NCBI RefSeq assembly: GCF_003260265.1 | Contig: NZ_QITQ01000018.1 | Location: 1 to 64,000 of the forward strand | Length of the DNA: 64,000 nt | Source of the DNA: Roseovarius amoyensis | GTDB lineage: Bacteria; Pseudomonadota; Alphaproteobacteria; Rhodobacterales; Rhodobacteraceae | Direction: 5' to 3' | Part shown: piece by piece, positions 8,256 through 19,840 of the stretch | Position numbering within the stretch: the first letter of the stretch is position 1 | Layout of the letters: each line of letters begins with the position of its first letter | Program-made: the position numbers and the translations under genes | The notes under the pieces: generated by a model | The model's input: the letters and a program-made list of their open reading frames with translations, nothing else | What the model was told of the DNA's origin: nothing | Database searches by the model: none

Positions 8256-8950
8256 GCCGCCATCGGGAAGATGTCGCGCAGCATCGTATAGGTGAACATC
8301 GCCGCGCCCAGTGCCGGGACGTAGAGACACAGCGATAGTGCCAGGGTGTGCACGGTCAGGCGCAGCGGCTCGGTCGGTTCAGCGCGTTCAAGCCGAAGGT
8401 TGGCCAGCGGATTGAAATTTTGCAGACGCTCCCAGGGATAGGACCATGTGCCCTCTTCCTGCTCGTCGGCATTGGCGGACCAGCCGCCGAAATGTGCGTC
8501 GTGATTGCCGGCCGGTACTTCGCCGATATCCACCTGAAGCAGGTCGAAGGTGGTGCCGATCAGGCCGGCGCTGACGGGTTGGTGCGCCTCGCCGTGCAGG
8601 ATGGCGGTGTAGGGCAGGTATTCGCGGGTGCGTTCGGCGATACGGTCCGCGAGATAGCGATAGGACCGCGGATCGATTTTCGACTCGGTTTTCTTGCCCG
8701 GGGGCGGACCCACGGCGACAACCAGGTGCGAGGCCTGGCCCCGTTCACGCCCGGGCAGCCAGCCCAGCCCAACGCGCACGCTGTCACGGTCGATCAACGC
8801 GATGTCGTCGTTGTCCCATGTCAGGGCGCGGGTGTTGGAGTCGGCCATCTTGAAAGCGATGTCGAACTCCTCGACTATGTCTTGGAAAGCGACGCTTGGG
8901 GGGCGGCGAAACTCCATCGCTACAACCGATCCGTAACCTTGCTTGTCCAT
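8243..8950 (-). CDS. Conserved hypothetical protein with C-terminal hydrophobic segment
   Basis: I do not recognise a named family for this 235-residue protein. The N-terminal two thirds look soluble and mixed alpha/beta, with LVVAVGPPPG near residue 77. The last 35 residues contain a hydrophobic stretch (LALSLCLYVPALGAAMFTYTML) that could anchor it in the membrane. The start at 8950 has a GGAGGG nine bases upstream. It is convergent with, and overlaps, the DUF3445 gene, and lies next to another membrane-linked unknown on the same strand. Confidence 0.65.
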   Translation of the reverse strand: MDKQGYGSVVAMEFRRPPSVAFQDIVEEFDIAFKMADSNTRALTWDNDDIALIDRDSVRVGLGWLPGRERGQASHLVVAVGPPPGKKTESKIDPRSYRYLADRIAERTREYLPYTAILHGEAHQPVSAGLIGTTFDLLQVDIGEVPAGNHDAHFGGWSANADEQEEGTWSYPWERLQNFNPLANLRLERAEPTEPLRLTVHTLALSLCLYVPALGAAMFTYTMLRDIFPMAAQSV

Positions 8951-9031
8951 CTTGTAGACCCTCCAGACGCGAAAAACTCGCGCATATTCAAGATTAACTA
9001 TGAAAATTCGAAACTACTTGGGGCAAATTAA

Positions 9032-9062
9032 GGCGGATTTGTGGTTGATTGCATAATCCGCC
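9032..9062 (-). terminator. Terminator-like hairpin downstream of the 9074-9958 gene
   Basis: Arms GGCGGATT and AATCCGCC are perfectly complementary around a 15-base loop. On the minus strand the hairpin is followed by TTAATTT. It lies 12 bases past the stop of the upstream minus-strand gene, which suits an intrinsic terminator. Confidence 0.6.
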
Positions 9063-9073
9063 CGCACGTCCGG

Positions 9074-9958
9074 TCAGCCGATAAGGCCCTGAATCGTGTT
9101 CATTGCGTTCGCCATCGTCCCGTAGGACTGCAGCGCGATGAAAGTGCCCGTCAGGGCGGCGGTCTGCGAGGCAAGCCGCAGGTTTTCGCCCTTGGCGAGA
9201 TTGAGTATCAGCAACATTATCCCCACGGGCAGCGCAAACAGGGCCACCGCAAAGGAAATCAGCCATGCCGACAGGCGCAGAGGCGCCGCGGTCTCGATGT
9301 CTTCCATGTCGCGGGCCTGGGCCTCGGCCGCGGCCTGTTCGGCCACCACGTCGGGGTCGATCCAGTCCTCGGTGAATACCTTGCGCAGCCGGTCCGGCGT
9401 CGTGGCGTTGCCAAAGATCGCCGGGTCCTGGTCGCTGATGCGACGCTGCAGGGTGTCGTTGGTTTCCTCGATGTCCGGCAGCGGCTTGTGGCTGATCACG
9501 CGGCGCGGACGAATCTTGCCGCCGGCCGCCTGACGCTGTGGGGTCAGCCCGACGGCGCGGGCAAAATCGGCCGACGAAAGCAGGACATCCGATCCGGTCC
9601 ACTTAACAAAATCGGGCGCCAGCAGTTCGTGCAGTTTCTGCAGCGTCCGCGCAAGCACCGAGTCGCGCTTGAACCGTGTCATGTGCGCGTCTTCCCGCGC
9701 TGCCAGGCGCACCGACAGAAAAGCCGGGGCGGGGGCGGGCAGGGTCGCAAAGGAGATGTCCTCTTCGGCTGACAGTGTCAGTTCGATCTGGTCCGTGATC
9801 ACCCGCGCCCGGGTGTCGGAAAGGATGTGCGTCCCGGTGATCCGGTGGCCCAGGCCCTCGATGCATCCTGCCGCATGGTTGGCGATCTCGACGATGTCGA
9901 GGTCGCGGCAAGAGGTGAAGACGAGTCCTGCAATTGCCTGTTTGATGCCTGTGGTCAT
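9074..9958 (-). CDS. Conserved hypothetical membrane protein
   Basis: The 294-residue protein has a long soluble N-terminal part, an acidic and alanine-rich linker (about residues 190-225) and two C-terminal membrane segments: LSAWLISFAVALFALPVGIM, and a weaker one around TAALTGTFIALQ. No family was recognised. The ATG at 9958 is used because upstream in-frame residues are charged and look non-homologous; the ribosome-binding site there is weak. It may be co-transcribed with the 8243-8950 gene, although a hairpin lies between them. Confidence 0.6.
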   Translation of the reverse strand: MTTGIKQAIAGLVFTSCRDLDIVEIANHAAGCIEGLGHRITGTHILSDTRARVITDQIELTLSAEEDISFATLPAPAPAFLSVRLAAREDAHMTRFKRDSVLARTLQKLHELLAPDFVKWTGSDVLLSSADFARAVGLTPQRQAAGGKIRPRRVISHKPLPDIEETNDTLQRRISDQDPAIFGNATTPDRLRKVFTEDWIDPDVVAEQAAAEAQARDMEDIETAAPLRLSAWLISFAVALFALPVGIMLLILNLAKGENLRLASQTAALTGTFIALQSYGTMANAMNTIQGLIG

Positions 9959-10087
9959 TTTTTTTTCTCGTTCGCGGACTGTTTCTAAGTCAACTGATTG
10001 CACCTGTTATCGCCCCGAATGTCGGGCGCAGTTTGTTGCAAATGTGAAACCAATGGGGCAATTTGTCCGTGAATTGGTGATTTTCCA

Positions 10088-10108
10088 CACGGGCACCGAG
10101 GTGCCGTG
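10088..10108. other. Hairpin in the intergenic region between glnA and the 9074-9958 gene
   Basis: CACG-G-GCACC and GGTGC-CGTG can pair around a GA turn with one bulged G. The surrounding 230 bases (9959-10189) hold no supportable gene. The AT-rich stretch TGGTATATAAAGG just to its right could be promoter DNA for the leftward gene or for nothing visible. Confidence 0.35.
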
Positions 10109-10189
10109 ACTGGTATATAAAGGTATGATAAATAGTCATGTTTTTGTTGTTTCCGCCTCGCGCGCCATTGTTGCGGCAGGCAGAACAGC

Positions 10190-10224
10190 AAGAAAACAGG
10201 GGCGCCCCGGTGGGACGCCCCTGT
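10190..10224 (-). terminator. Intrinsic terminator of glnA
   Basis: Arms ACAGGGGCG (10196-10204) and CGCCCCTGT (10216-10224) are perfectly complementary. On the minus strand the stem is followed by TTTTCTTG. It lies about 30 bases beyond the glnA stop, the expected place for the end of a glnB-glnA transcript. Confidence 0.8.
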
Positions 10225-10256
10225 GAAATTTTCACCGTTTTGGCGGCGGGTCGGAA

Positions 10257-11663
10257 TCAGCAGCTGTAGTAGAGCTGGAACTCGACCGGGTGTGGGGTCT
10301 GCTCGTACTGAACGATCTCTTCCATCTTCAGCGCGATATAGCCGTCGATCTGGTCGCGGGTGAACACGTCGCCCGCCAGCAGGAATGCGTGATCGCCGGC
10401 CAGCGCGTCAACTGCCTCGCGCAGCGAGCCGCAGACGGTGGGGATGCCTTCCAGCTCTTCGGCCGGCAGGTCGTAGAGGTTCTTGTCCATCGCCTCGCCC
10501 GGGTCGATCTTGCTCTTGATGCCGTCCAGGCCGGCCATCAGCAATGCCGAGAAGGCCAGGTAGGGGTTGGCGGCGGGGTCGGGGAAACGGGCCTCGACGC
10601 GCTTGGCCTTGGGGCTTTCGGTCCAGGGGATGCGCACGCAGCCTGAGCGGTTGCGCGCCGAATAGGCCCGCAGCACCGGCGCCTCGAACCCCGGAACCAG
10701 GCGCTTGTAGCTGTTGGTCGTGGGGTTGGTGAAGGCGTTCAGCGTCTTGGCATGCTTGAGGATGCCGCCGATGAAATACAGCGCCTCCTGGCTGAGGTCG
10801 GCATACTTGTCGCCGGCGAAAAGCGGCTTGCCGTCCTTCCAGATCGACATGTTGACATGCATGCCGGACCCGTTGTCGCCCGCGATCGGCTTGGGCATGA
10901 AGGTCGCGCTCTTGCCATAGGCCTGAGCGACGTTCTGGATGATGTACTTGTACTTTTGCAGCTCGTCGCCCTGGCGGGTCAGCGTATCGAAGATCAGCCC
11001 CAGCTCGTGCTGGCACGACGCCACCTCGTGGTGGTGCTTGTCGACCTTCATGTTCAGTCGCTTCATCGTCGACAGCATCTCGCTGCGGATGTCATGGGCG
11101 TCGTCGGTGGGGTTCACCGGGAAATAGCCACCCTTGAGGCCGGGCCGGTGGCCCATGTTGCCCATCTCGTATTCGGTATCGGTGTTCCACGATCCGTCCA
11201 TCGCATCGACCTCGTAAGAGACCTTGTTGATGCTGTTGGAAAAACGCACGTCGTCGAAGAGAAAGAATTCCGCCTCGGGTCCGACAAAGAACGCATCACC
11301 GATGCCCGAGGATTTCAGATAGGCCTCGGCTTTTTCGGCGGTGCCGCGCGGGTCGCGGTTGTAGGGCTCGCCGGTGTCGGGCTCGACCACCGAGCAATGC
11401 ACGCAAAGCGTCTTTTCGGCATAGAAGGGGTCGATATAGCCGCTTTCGGTATCGGGCATCAGCTTCATGTCCGAGGCTTCGATCGACTTCCAGCCGGCGA
11501 TCGACGATCCGTCGAACATGAAGCCCTCTTCGAGAAAGTCCTCGTCGACCTGATCGGCCATCACTGTGACGTGCTGCAACCGTCCGCGCGGGTCGGTAAA
11601 CCGGATGTCGACATAGTCGACTTCCTCATCACGGATGGTCTTGAGCATATCCTGTGCGCTCAT
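10257..11663 (-). CDS. glnA: Glutamine synthetase type I
   Basis: GlnA makes glutamine from glutamate, ammonia and ATP as a cytoplasmic dodecamer. The 468-residue length is typical for the bacterial type I beta enzyme. The adenylylation tyrosine is Y397, in [10 protein letters not shown], so activity should be controlled by GlnE. The beta-Grasp N-terminal domain ([14 protein letters not shown]) and the catalytic-domain signatures FDGSSIAGW and [18 protein letters not shown] [13 protein letters not shown] are present. It lies 48 bases downstream of glnB on the same strand, the usual alphaproteobacterial glnB-glnA operon, expected to respond to nitrogen status. Confidence 0.98.
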   Translation of the reverse strand: MSAQDMLKTIRDEEVDYVDIRFTDPRGRLQHVTVMADQVDEDFLEEGFMFDGSSIAGWKSIEASDMKLMPDTESGYIDPFYAEKTLCVHCSVVEPDTGEPYNRDPRGTAEKAEAYLKSSGIGDAFFVGPEAEFFLFDDVRFSNSINKVSYEVDAMDGSWNTDTEYEMGNMGHRPGLKGGYFPVNPTDDAHDIRSEMLSTMKRLNMKVDKHHHEVASCQHELGLIFDTLTRQGDELQKYKYIIQNVAQAYGKSATFMPKPIAGDNGSGMHVNMSIWKDGKPLFAGDKYADLSQEALYFIGGILKHAKTLNAFTNPTTNSYKRLVPGFEAPVLRAYSARNRSGCVRIPWTESPKAKRVEARFPDPAANPYLAFSALLMAGLDGIKSKIDPGEAMDKNLYDLPAEELEGIPTVCGSLREAVDALAGDHAFLLAGDVFTRDQIDGYIALKMEEIVQYEQTPHPVEFQLYYSC

Positions 11664-11711
11664 TGTGTTTCGTCCTTTTGACTTGGTGTAACTCCGGCGG
11701 GGACCGCCGGT

Positions 11712-13767
<2,056 letters not shown>

Positions 13768-13771
13768 TTGG

Positions 13772-13805
13772 TGGAAACCCCGGGGCCGAAGCCCCGGAAT
13801 TTCCA
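13772..13805. terminator. Long hairpin between nnr and the Hint gene (convergent)
   Basis: An inner stem CCGGGGC/GCCCCGG closes a CGAA loop, and an outer stem TGGAAA/TTTCCA extends it. The position between two convergent genes suits a bidirectional terminator. The inner stem also resembles the GCCGGGC-type palindromes near 58574-58652. Confidence 0.55.
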
Positions 13806-13835
13806 CGTCTCCCGGAGGGAACGGGATAAAGCGGT

Positions 13836-14324
13836 TCAGGTCGAAGCGAACCGGACAAGCGTGCTGGCGACCTCGAGCCCGTCGACATAGAGAACATGCG
13901 GCGTGTCAAATTCGAGGTCATGAAGCACCATCGGCGCGGGGTCGCGCAGGGTGACGAACTCACCATCCACCAGCCGTTCGGCCGGCACCAGCGCCTGTGG
14001 CGCGCCAAACAGCGTCTCTGCGCGCCAGTCGCGCACCAGCACCGGCTGGCCGGCGGCAAGAATGGCGTCATGGTCGGGGCGGTTGTGGCCCAGCGACCCG
14101 GCGCGCACATGGACCGAGCGCGCCACGATCCGCCGAATGCGGACACGGCGCAGCACGGCGGTGCCGCTGTCGCGGGTGATGACGCGGGCGCCCGGACGAA
14201 GGTCAGAGACCTCACGTTCGCCATCGAGCGTCATGATCAGGGATGCCCCGGGTATGCCTGTATCCCGACGGGTGTCGAAGTAAGAGAGATCGACCCCGCC
14301 TTGCCGAACGAATGCCGGTTTCAT
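13836..14324 (-). CDS. Hint (hedgehog/intein) domain protein lacking the nucleophilic Cys
   Basis: The 162-residue protein is almost entirely a Hint domain of the kind widespread in Rhodobacterales secreted proteins. It matches the Hint protein at 14613-15689 along VITRDSG, SLGHNRPDHDAILAAGQPVLVRDW and FDTPHVLYVDGLEVAS. In the neighbour, the catalytic Cys lies in CFTPGT; here the aligned segment is TGIPGA, with T22 in place of Cys. Self-cleavage by the standard mechanism therefore looks impossible. It may be a remnant, a binding module or a degenerate paralogue. Confidence 0.7.
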   Translation of the reverse strand: MKPAFVRQGGVDLSYFDTRRDTGIPGASLIMTLDGEREVSDLRPGARVITRDSGTAVLRRVRIRRIVARSVHVRAGSLGHNRPDHDAILAAGQPVLVRDWRAETLFGAPQALVPAERLVDGEFVTLRDPAPMVLHDLEFDTPHVLYVDGLEVASTLVRFAST

Positions 14325-14489
14325 GTGCGGTTCCTGCTGCTTTTCGCCTCTGTTTTTTCACCACAATATGTCAAGTTTCTGTAAATGTCGCGTAATTTCT
14401 GCGGCGTTGCCCCTGGCGGCACGGGTTGCGTGGGCGGCGGAGTTTTTGCTCGCATCGGTGCGCGCGCTTTGCTATTGACCCGCTTCGAT

Positions 14490-14574
14490 GCGGGTGTGGC
14501 GGAATTGGTAGACGCACCAGATTTAGGTTCTGGCGCCGCAAGGCGTGGAGGTTCAAGTCCTCTCACCCGCACCA
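14490..14574 (+). tRNA. tRNA-Leu (anticodon UAG)
   Basis: The acceptor stem pairs GCGGGTG with CACCCGC, followed by an encoded ACCA end. The anticodon arm CCAGA/TCTGG holds the loop TTTAGGT, giving anticodon UAG, which reads CUA and other CUN leucine codons. The T arm GTTCAAGTC and a class II variable arm (CGCCGCAAGGCG) are clear. It is flanked by the two Hint-protein genes, both on the other strand. Confidence 0.96.
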
Positions 14575-14612
14575 CGCCCCACCCTCGGGTGTGTCGTCTA
14601 GGGCAAAGGGCC

Positions 14613-15689
14613 TCAGGCATTGCGGCCAGCGGGGGTGATGAGTTGCGCCTCCCATTCCTTCATCAGCGGGCGCGCGGCCTGTAGCGGCGCGTGCTCGGCC
14701 AGGTCGGGGAAAAGGGCCAGCAGCTCTTCGCGCGCGGCGCAGGGCAGGGTGTTCAGCGTCATCGGGCCGGGCAGGAAGCTTTCGGCCGCCAGCCCGTCGG
14801 CAAAGACGATCTCGTGCCGGTCGAACAGCAGGTGGATATAAGTGACGGTATCGACATCCCAGGCCGGGGCGATGGTCTGGTGATTGACCAGGTGACTGGC
14901 AGCGATCAGGTATTCGGATTCGCCGAAATGCAGCTCTGCCCGCCAGCCGCCGAGCAGCAGCCGGTGCTGCGGCGACAACAGCATGTCGCGGTCGGGCAGC
15001 CCCGGTCCCAGCGCCCCGGCGCGCAGGCGGATCGGGCGCAGATGCGGCGCCTTGGCCAGCCGCCGGGCATCCAGCGTCACCCGGCCCAGCCAGCGGATTT
15101 TCTGCGCGCCGTGGCCCTTGGTCCTGACCTTGTCACCCACTTTCAGCGTCTCGACCGGAACGCGCCCGCGCGGTGTGGCGATCAGCGTGCCGGGGGTGAA
15201 GCAGGGCACCACCAGGTCGTCGATGGGAATGGCGGGCTGACCCGTGGCGCCAGGGCCTTCGTGCGCGGAAATCACTGTCAGCGTTTCGCCCACGGGCGGC
15301 CAGCCCTGGGGTGGGCCGACGAACGCCAGGCCCTCGATCGTGCCATAGGACGGCGAGGAGTTGTTGACGTTGAAGGCTATGGCCTCGTAGGTGTTGCCGT
15401 CGCTGTCCTCCATGACGATGCGATATTCGGCCTCGACCCCGGTGTTGTTTGAATAGCTGGTGCCGTCGATGGTCTGGCGGCCCTGCAATGCCTGGTTGGA
15501 ATCGTTGTCGTCGAAATTGGTGTCACTGCCGTTGTCGCGGATCGACACCTCGAGCCAGTCATTGGACAAAAGCGTAATGGTCTCACCCACCAGGTGAGCG
15601 CCGTCGCCCTGCGTGACCCCGTCAAGGCTGACACCGCCGCTGACGGCGATGTTGGATGCCTCGAGGATCCAGACCGAGTATTGTGCCAT
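14613..15689 (-). CDS. Hint domain-containing protein
   Basis: The 358-residue protein has an N-terminal beta-rich, Asn/Asp-rich region (residues 1-155), probably a calcium-binding or adhesin-like module. A Hint domain follows from C163 ([15 protein letters not shown]) to about residue 305, ending at a [19 protein letters not shown] segment. Hint domains catalyse self-cleavage through the N-terminal Cys. No signal peptide is visible, which would fit type I secretion, but no transporter is nearby. Substrate and role unknown. Confidence 0.85.
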   Translation of the reverse strand: MAQYSVWILEASNIAVSGGVSLDGVTQGDGAHLVGETITLLSNDWLEVSIRDNGSDTNFDDNDSNQALQGRQTIDGTSYSNNTGVEAEYRIVMEDSDGNTYEAIAFNVNNSSPSYGTIEGLAFVGPPQGWPPVGETLTVISAHEGPGATGQPAIPIDDLVVPCFTPGTLIATPRGRVPVETLKVGDKVRTKGHGAQKIRWLGRVTLDARRLAKAPHLRPIRLRAGALGPGLPDRDMLLSPQHRLLLGGWRAELHFGESEYLIAASHLVNHQTIAPAWDVDTVTYIHLLFDRHEIVFADGLAAESFLPGPMTLNTLPCAAREELLALFPDLAEHAPLQAARPLMKEWEAQLITPAGRNA

Positions 15690-15910
15690 GTCATCTGCTC
15701 GTTTCGCCCGTGTGCCGGGCGATCATTATGATTGGCAATGGTTATACATTTCTTGCCGGCAACGATCAATCGAGTGCGGAATCACCGGCCGGCGGCCGTG
15801 ACAATCCGGTCGCTTTGCGCTTGCACGGCGGGGGGGACACACCTAGAAGGGCCCGTGATTTTGACCGCCGCGGGCGCCCCCGCGGCCTTGATGCAATGGA
15901 TGAGGACGAC

Positions 15911-17242
15911 ATGCAGGTCACCGAGACCCAGAACGAAGGCCTGAAACGCGCCTACAAGATGGTGCTGACGGCGCAGGAGCTGGACGACAAGGTTGTCGAA
16001 AAGCTGAAAGAGGCCCAGCCCGATATCGAGATGAAGGGCTTTCGCAAAGGCAAGGTGCCGCTGCCGCTGTTGAAGAAACAGTTCGGCGCACGCGTCCTGG
16101 GCGAGGCCATGCAGGAGGCCGTCGATGGCGCGATGAGTGCGCATTTCGAGGAAAAGGGCGAACGCCCGGCCGGTGAGCCTCAGGTCAAGATGACCAACGA
16201 GGACTGGAAAGAGGGCGACGACGTCGAGGTCGAGATGGCCTATGAGGCGCTGCCCGAGGTGCCCGAGGTCGATTTCAAGAAGATCAAGCTGGAACGCCTG
16301 GTCGTCAAGGCCGACGATGCCGGTGTCGACGAGGCGTTGAAGAACTTGGCCGAGAGCGCCCAGAACTTCGAGGATCGCCGCAAGGGCAGCAAGGCCAAGG
16401 ATGGCGACCAGGTGGTGATCGACTTCGTTGGCCGCCTGGATGGCGAGCCGTTCGAGGGCGGCAGCGCCGAGGACTTTCCGCTGGTGCTGGGCTCTGGCAG
16501 CTTCATCCCCGGTTTCGAGGAACAGCTTGTCGGGGTGAAGGTGGACGAGGAAAAGGTTGTGCCCGTGACCTTTCCAGAGGATTACCAGGCCGAGCACTTG
16601 GCCGGCAAGGAAGTGGAATTTACCTGCACCGTCAAGGCGGTAAAGGCGCCGGCCCCGGCCGAGATGAACGACGAGCTGGCAAAGAATTACGGTGCCGACA
16701 GCCTGGATGCGCTCAAGGAGCAGATCCGTGAACGGCTGGACCAGGAATATGCCGGTGCCGCGCGGGCGGTGATGAAGCGCCGTCTGCTGGATGCGCTGGA
16801 CGGGGTGGTGGAGTTCGAACTGCCGCCCAGCATGGTCGAGGCCGAGGCCAAGCAGATCGCCCACCAGCTGTGGCATGAGGAACATGCCGACGAGCAAGGC
16901 CATGACCACCCCGAGGTCGAGCCGACAGAGGAACACACCCGCCTGGCCGAGCGCCGGGTGCGGCTGGGCCTGCTGCTGGCCGAGATCGGCCAGAAGGCCG
17001 AAGTCGAGGTGACCGACGCCGAGATGACGCAGGCGGTGATGAACCAGGCACGCCAGTATCCGGGGCAGGAGCGCGAGTTCTTTGAGTTCGTGCAGCAGAA
17101 CCCGCAGATGCGCCAGCAGCTGCGCGCGCCCATCTTCGAGGACAAGGTCATCGACTATATCGTCGAACTGGCCCAGGTGACCGACAAGGAAGTCAGCAAG
17201 GACGACCTGCAAAAAGAGGTCGAGGCGCTGGACGACGAATAA
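15911..17242 (+). CDS. tig: Trigger factor (ribosome-associated chaperone)
   Basis: Trigger factor binds at the ribosomal exit tunnel and helps nascent chains fold. The 443-residue protein carries the ribosome-docking motif GFRKGKVP (residues 43-50), a central FKBP-type peptidyl-prolyl isomerase domain (about 160-245, with [20 protein letters not shown]) and the helical C-terminal domain. The ATG at 15911 has GAGGA just upstream and the canonical start [14 protein letters not shown] strong intrinsic terminator follows. Confidence 0.97.
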   Translation: MQVTETQNEGLKRAYKMVLTAQELDDKVVEKLKEAQPDIEMKGFRKGKVPLPLLKKQFGARVLGEAMQEAVDGAMSAHFEEKGERPAGEPQVKMTNEDWKEGDDVEVEMAYEALPEVPEVDFKKIKLERLVVKADDAGVDEALKNLAESAQNFEDRRKGSKAKDGDQVVIDFVGRLDGEPFEGGSAEDFPLVLGSGSFIPGFEEQLVGVKVDEEKVVPVTFPEDYQAEHLAGKEVEFTCTVKAVKAPAPAEMNDELAKNYGADSLDALKEQIRERLDQEYAGAARAVMKRRLLDALDGVVEFELPPSMVEAEAKQIAHQLWHEEHADEQGHDHPEVEPTEEHTRLAERRVRLGLLLAEIGQKAEVEVTDAEMTQAVMNQARQYPGQEREFFEFVQQNPQMRQQLRAPIFEDKVIDYIVELAQVTDKEVSKDDLQKEVEALDDE

Positions 17243-17270
17243 GGCGGAAACGCCTTGCCGGACAGATCAG

Positions 17271-17303
17271 GGGCCGCCCGGGCATTTCGGGCGGCCCTTT
17301 TTT
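17271..17303 (+). terminator. Intrinsic terminator of tig
   Basis: A perfect ten-base stem (GGGCCGCCCG with CGGGCGGCCC) around a seven-base loop is followed by six T residues. It lies 28 bases past the tig stop. Confidence 0.92.
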
Positions 17304-17328
17304 GTTGATTGGCCCTTTGAAGTGGGCG

Positions 17329-18711
17329 TCAATGCCGGGTTTGCGTTTCTGGTCTGGCTTCTGCCCAGTTTTCCGACGGCACCTCTGTCGGCTCGTTTTC
17401 TCCTGCGCTGTCATCACTGGTGATGCTTGACTTCACAGGCTTGGGCGGCGGCGGTTGCCATGCGCGCAGGTGCTGCCCTACCAGATCATAGAAAGCGGGA
17501 ACGATACGTTCGACATCTTCTATGAATGTGCGGTTGCCGGCGAAACGCTTGCCAAGGCGCTCGACGAGACGCACCTCGAATGTATGAGGCGTTGCATCCT
17601 TGTTGTCGGATTGCAGAGCCTCGGGGTCTTCACGCAAGACTGAAAGCGCGGCATCGGTTGCGGGGGCTCTCCCCGGCCAGTGTGCCAATATGAGGATGCG
17701 GGGATCGTCTTCTATGAGCATGCGCAACAGCCAGTTGACGCGCGCCTTGGTTGATTTCCTGTCTTGGGGGGCTTTGATGCGCATGGAAGCTGAAACAGTT
17801 CTCAGAGCCAGATCAGCCTTTACCTCGATGTCGCCCGCACTGTCCGGAATACGAAAGGCAGAGATCAGGCTCCGATCCGCTACCAGATTGTTTATTCCGT
17901 TTTTGATCCGTGCGGCAGGATCGTCCCTGAGTTTGCGCTCTATTACCGTTTCCACGGGTTGACCAACGTGGCGGGACAATTGCAGACACAGATCACGTTC
18001 CTCCTCGAACCAACATGCAACGCCCTCTTCCACCTCCTGGGAAGTTTTCTTGAGGGTCGCGTTATTGGTGATGGCCTGGTTAAGGTCTTTCCAACCTTTG
18101 CCCATCTGTGTGAAACGCTGAATGCCGGTGCTTGGATGGTTAAAGAACCGGCGGATTTCATCGAGAAGGAAGGCTTGTTCTGTGTCCTCGACCGCGCGTT
18201 TGTAGGCCAGGATTTCGCACTGCGTGGCAATCCATGTCCAGGACCAATGGAACAGATCGACCTTTCGCAAGAGTGTTTTTGGCACTGAGACAGGCGAATG
18301 ATCCGCGCGAGCGACAAACTCGTTTGAAATGGTGATAACTGCGTCCAATCCGTTGGTGCGCGCCATCTCCAGATATCTTTGGACCTGATCTTCATCTAGT
18401 CTGGCCGTTCCGATTTTGGCCTCGACCAGCGCGCTCCAGCTCTTTTGTCCCGTCGAAACGATTATTAGCCCATCCGGGCGGTTCATGGCGTTGTCAGCCT
18501 CTTTCAGGACGACCTCTGTGAATGCTTCAATCTTCGTCCGTTTACCGACCCGCAGTCCAACCGTTGAGAATATCTCGTGAGCAAGAGATGGGATCTGTGG
18601 AAGCAGCGATAAAAATATCGACGCAATTCGTTGCTCGCGATTGGTGTCAGCAAGAACCGGAATAAGGCGTGCCGCATCTCCGCACTTTAGAAAACCGGGT
18701 AGCTCTGTCAT
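17329..18711 (-). CDS. PD-(D/E)XK nuclease-fold protein of unknown function
   Basis: The 460-residue protein has a RecB-like nuclease signature near its N terminus: D80 (RPDG), E97 and K99 (VEAK) and a Q109-x3-Y113 motif (QVQRY). These residues would bind metal and DNA. The following region, LFHWSWTWIATQCEILAY, and a C-terminal basic and proline-rich tail are not assigned. I recall similar proteins annotated only as hypothetical or stress-response proteins. It is inserted between tig and rplI, has more AT-rich codon use than its neighbours, and starts at an ATG with GGAGGG seven bases upstream. DNA cleavage or repair, or phage defence, is plausible but unproven. Confidence 0.7.
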   Translation of the reverse strand: MTELPGFLKCGDAARLIPVLADTNREQRIASIFLSLLPQIPSLAHEIFSTVGLRVGKRTKIEAFTEVVLKEADNAMNRPDGLIIVSTGQKSWSALVEAKIGTARLDEDQVQRYLEMARTNGLDAVITISNEFVARADHSPVSVPKTLLRKVDLFHWSWTWIATQCEILAYKRAVEDTEQAFLLDEIRRFFNHPSTGIQRFTQMGKGWKDLNQAITNNATLKKTSQEVEEGVACWFEEERDLCLQLSRHVGQPVETVIERKLRDDPAARIKNGINNLVADRSLISAFRIPDSAGDIEVKADLALRTVSASMRIKAPQDRKSTKARVNWLLRMLIEDDPRILILAHWPGRAPATDAALSVLREDPEALQSDNKDATPHTFEVRLVERLGKRFAGNRTFIEDVERIVPAFYDLVGQHLRAWQPPPPKPVKSSITSDDSAGENEPTEVPSENWAEARPETQTRH

Positions 18712-18879
18712 GTTGTCCCTCCCCCCGAGATAGAAGGAAGCGTAGTGACTTATACTGTGGCCAGTCAACTTTTGGCTGAATCGGAGGGGGCCAGGCTGGT
18801 TTTACGGGTGAGATCGGTCTTTGCTGGGGGGGGCTGGTTGAGTTTCAATCAACCATGTTCCCGCAACCCGATCCCCACG

Positions 18880-18910
18880 AAAAAGGCCGCGCAGGGTTTG
18901 CGCGGCCTTT
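18880..18910 (-). terminator. Intrinsic terminator of the rpsF-rpsR-rplI operon
   Basis: Arms AGGCCGCGCA and TGCGCGGCCT are perfectly complementary around a five-base loop. On the minus strand a T run follows. It lies about 40 bases past the rplI stop. Confidence 0.88.
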
Positions 18911-18951
18911 CGATTTCTTTGGCAAGGGTGCCCGCAGGGGCGGTGCCTTGC

Positions 18952-19572
18952 TTATTCCTCGTCGTCTTCGGGCAGCACCTCTTCGACCGTTTCGGCCAGA
19001 TCGTCGTCGTCGGCAGCGGCAGAGCCGATGTCGTCGAACAGTTCTGCGATCTCGAAATCGGCGGCCTGCTCTTCTTCGGCGGCGGCTTCCTGAATGGTCT
19101 TGCCGCTGGCCTGCAGCTCGGCCTCTTCGGGCGAGCGGGCGATGTTGAGGGTGATCGTGACCTCGACCTCGGGGTGCAGGGTCACGGTGATGGTGTGCAG
19201 ACCCAGATACTTGATCGGGCCGGGCATGACCACCTGCTTACGATCGACGGTAAAGCCGCCCTCGGTCGCCGCATCGGCGACATCGCGGGTCGTGACCGAG
19301 CCGTAGAGGGCGCCGCTGTCGGAGGCCTGGCGAATCACGATGAACTTTTGCCCATCGAGGGATTCGGCCATTTTCTCGGCCTCTTTACGGGTTTCGAGGT
19401 TGTTGGCCTCAAGCTGCGCCTTGTCGGCCTCGAAGCGGGCGATGTTGGCCTCTGACGCCGACAGCGCCTTGCCCTGCGGCAACAGGTAGTTGCGCGCAAA
19501 GCCCGACTTGACGTCGACGACTTCGCCCATCTGGCCCAGCTTGGCGACGCGTTCGAGAAGGATGACTTGCAT
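18952..19572 (-). CDS. rplI: Ribosomal protein bL9
   Basis: bL9 stabilises the 50S subunit near the L1 stalk. The N-terminal domain has the canonical [40 protein letters not shown] sequence, followed by the long connecting helix and the C-terminal RNA-binding domain. At 206 residues it is longer than E. coli L9 (149) because of an acidic tail of about 50 residues rich in Glu, Asp and Ala, which is common in Rhodobacterales. It is the last gene of the rpsF-rpsR-rplI operon. Confidence 0.96.
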   Translation of the reverse strand: MQVILLERVAKLGQMGEVVDVKSGFARNYLLPQGKALSASEANIARFEADKAQLEANNLETRKEAEKMAESLDGQKFIVIRQASDSGALYGSVTTRDVADAATEGGFTVDRKQVVMPGPIKYLGLHTITVTLHPEVEVTITLNIARSPEEAELQASGKTIQEAAAEEEQAADFEIAELFDDIGSAAADDDDLAETVEEVLPEDDEE

Positions 19573-19584
19573 GTGGTTTCCTCC

Positions 19585-19812
19585 TTACTTCACGGCGTAG
19601 GGCAGCAGGGCGAGAAAGCGGGCGCGCTTGATTGCACGGGCCAGCTCACGCTGCTTCTTGGCCGAGACGGCGGTGATGCGCGAGGGCACGATCTTGCCAC
19701 GCTCGGAAATGTAGCGCTGCAGCAGGCGGGTGTCCTTGTAGTCGATCGCGGGCGCGTTGTCGCCCGAGAAGGGGCAGACCTTGCGGCGGCGGAAAAACGG
19801 TTTTGCGGCCAT
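19585..19812 (-). CDS. rpsR: Ribosomal protein bS18
   Basis: bS18 binds 16S rRNA on the 30S platform as a partner of bS6. The 75-residue protein shows the family pattern [31 protein letters not shown] followed by [27 protein letters not shown]. It lies 12 bases upstream of rplI and 28 downstream of rpsF. Confidence 0.97.
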   Translation of the reverse strand: MAAKPFFRRRKVCPFSGDNAPAIDYKDTRLLQRYISERGKIVPSRITAVSAKKQRELARAIKRARFLALLPYAVK

Positions 19813-19840
19813 GATTTACTGTCCTTTCTTCAAGCGGCGT

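Noticed and set aside
10125..10223. 33-codon plus-strand frame in the gap upstream of the glnA terminator
   Set aside because: Its start codon is only one base after the AAAGG and it ends inside the glnA terminator stem.
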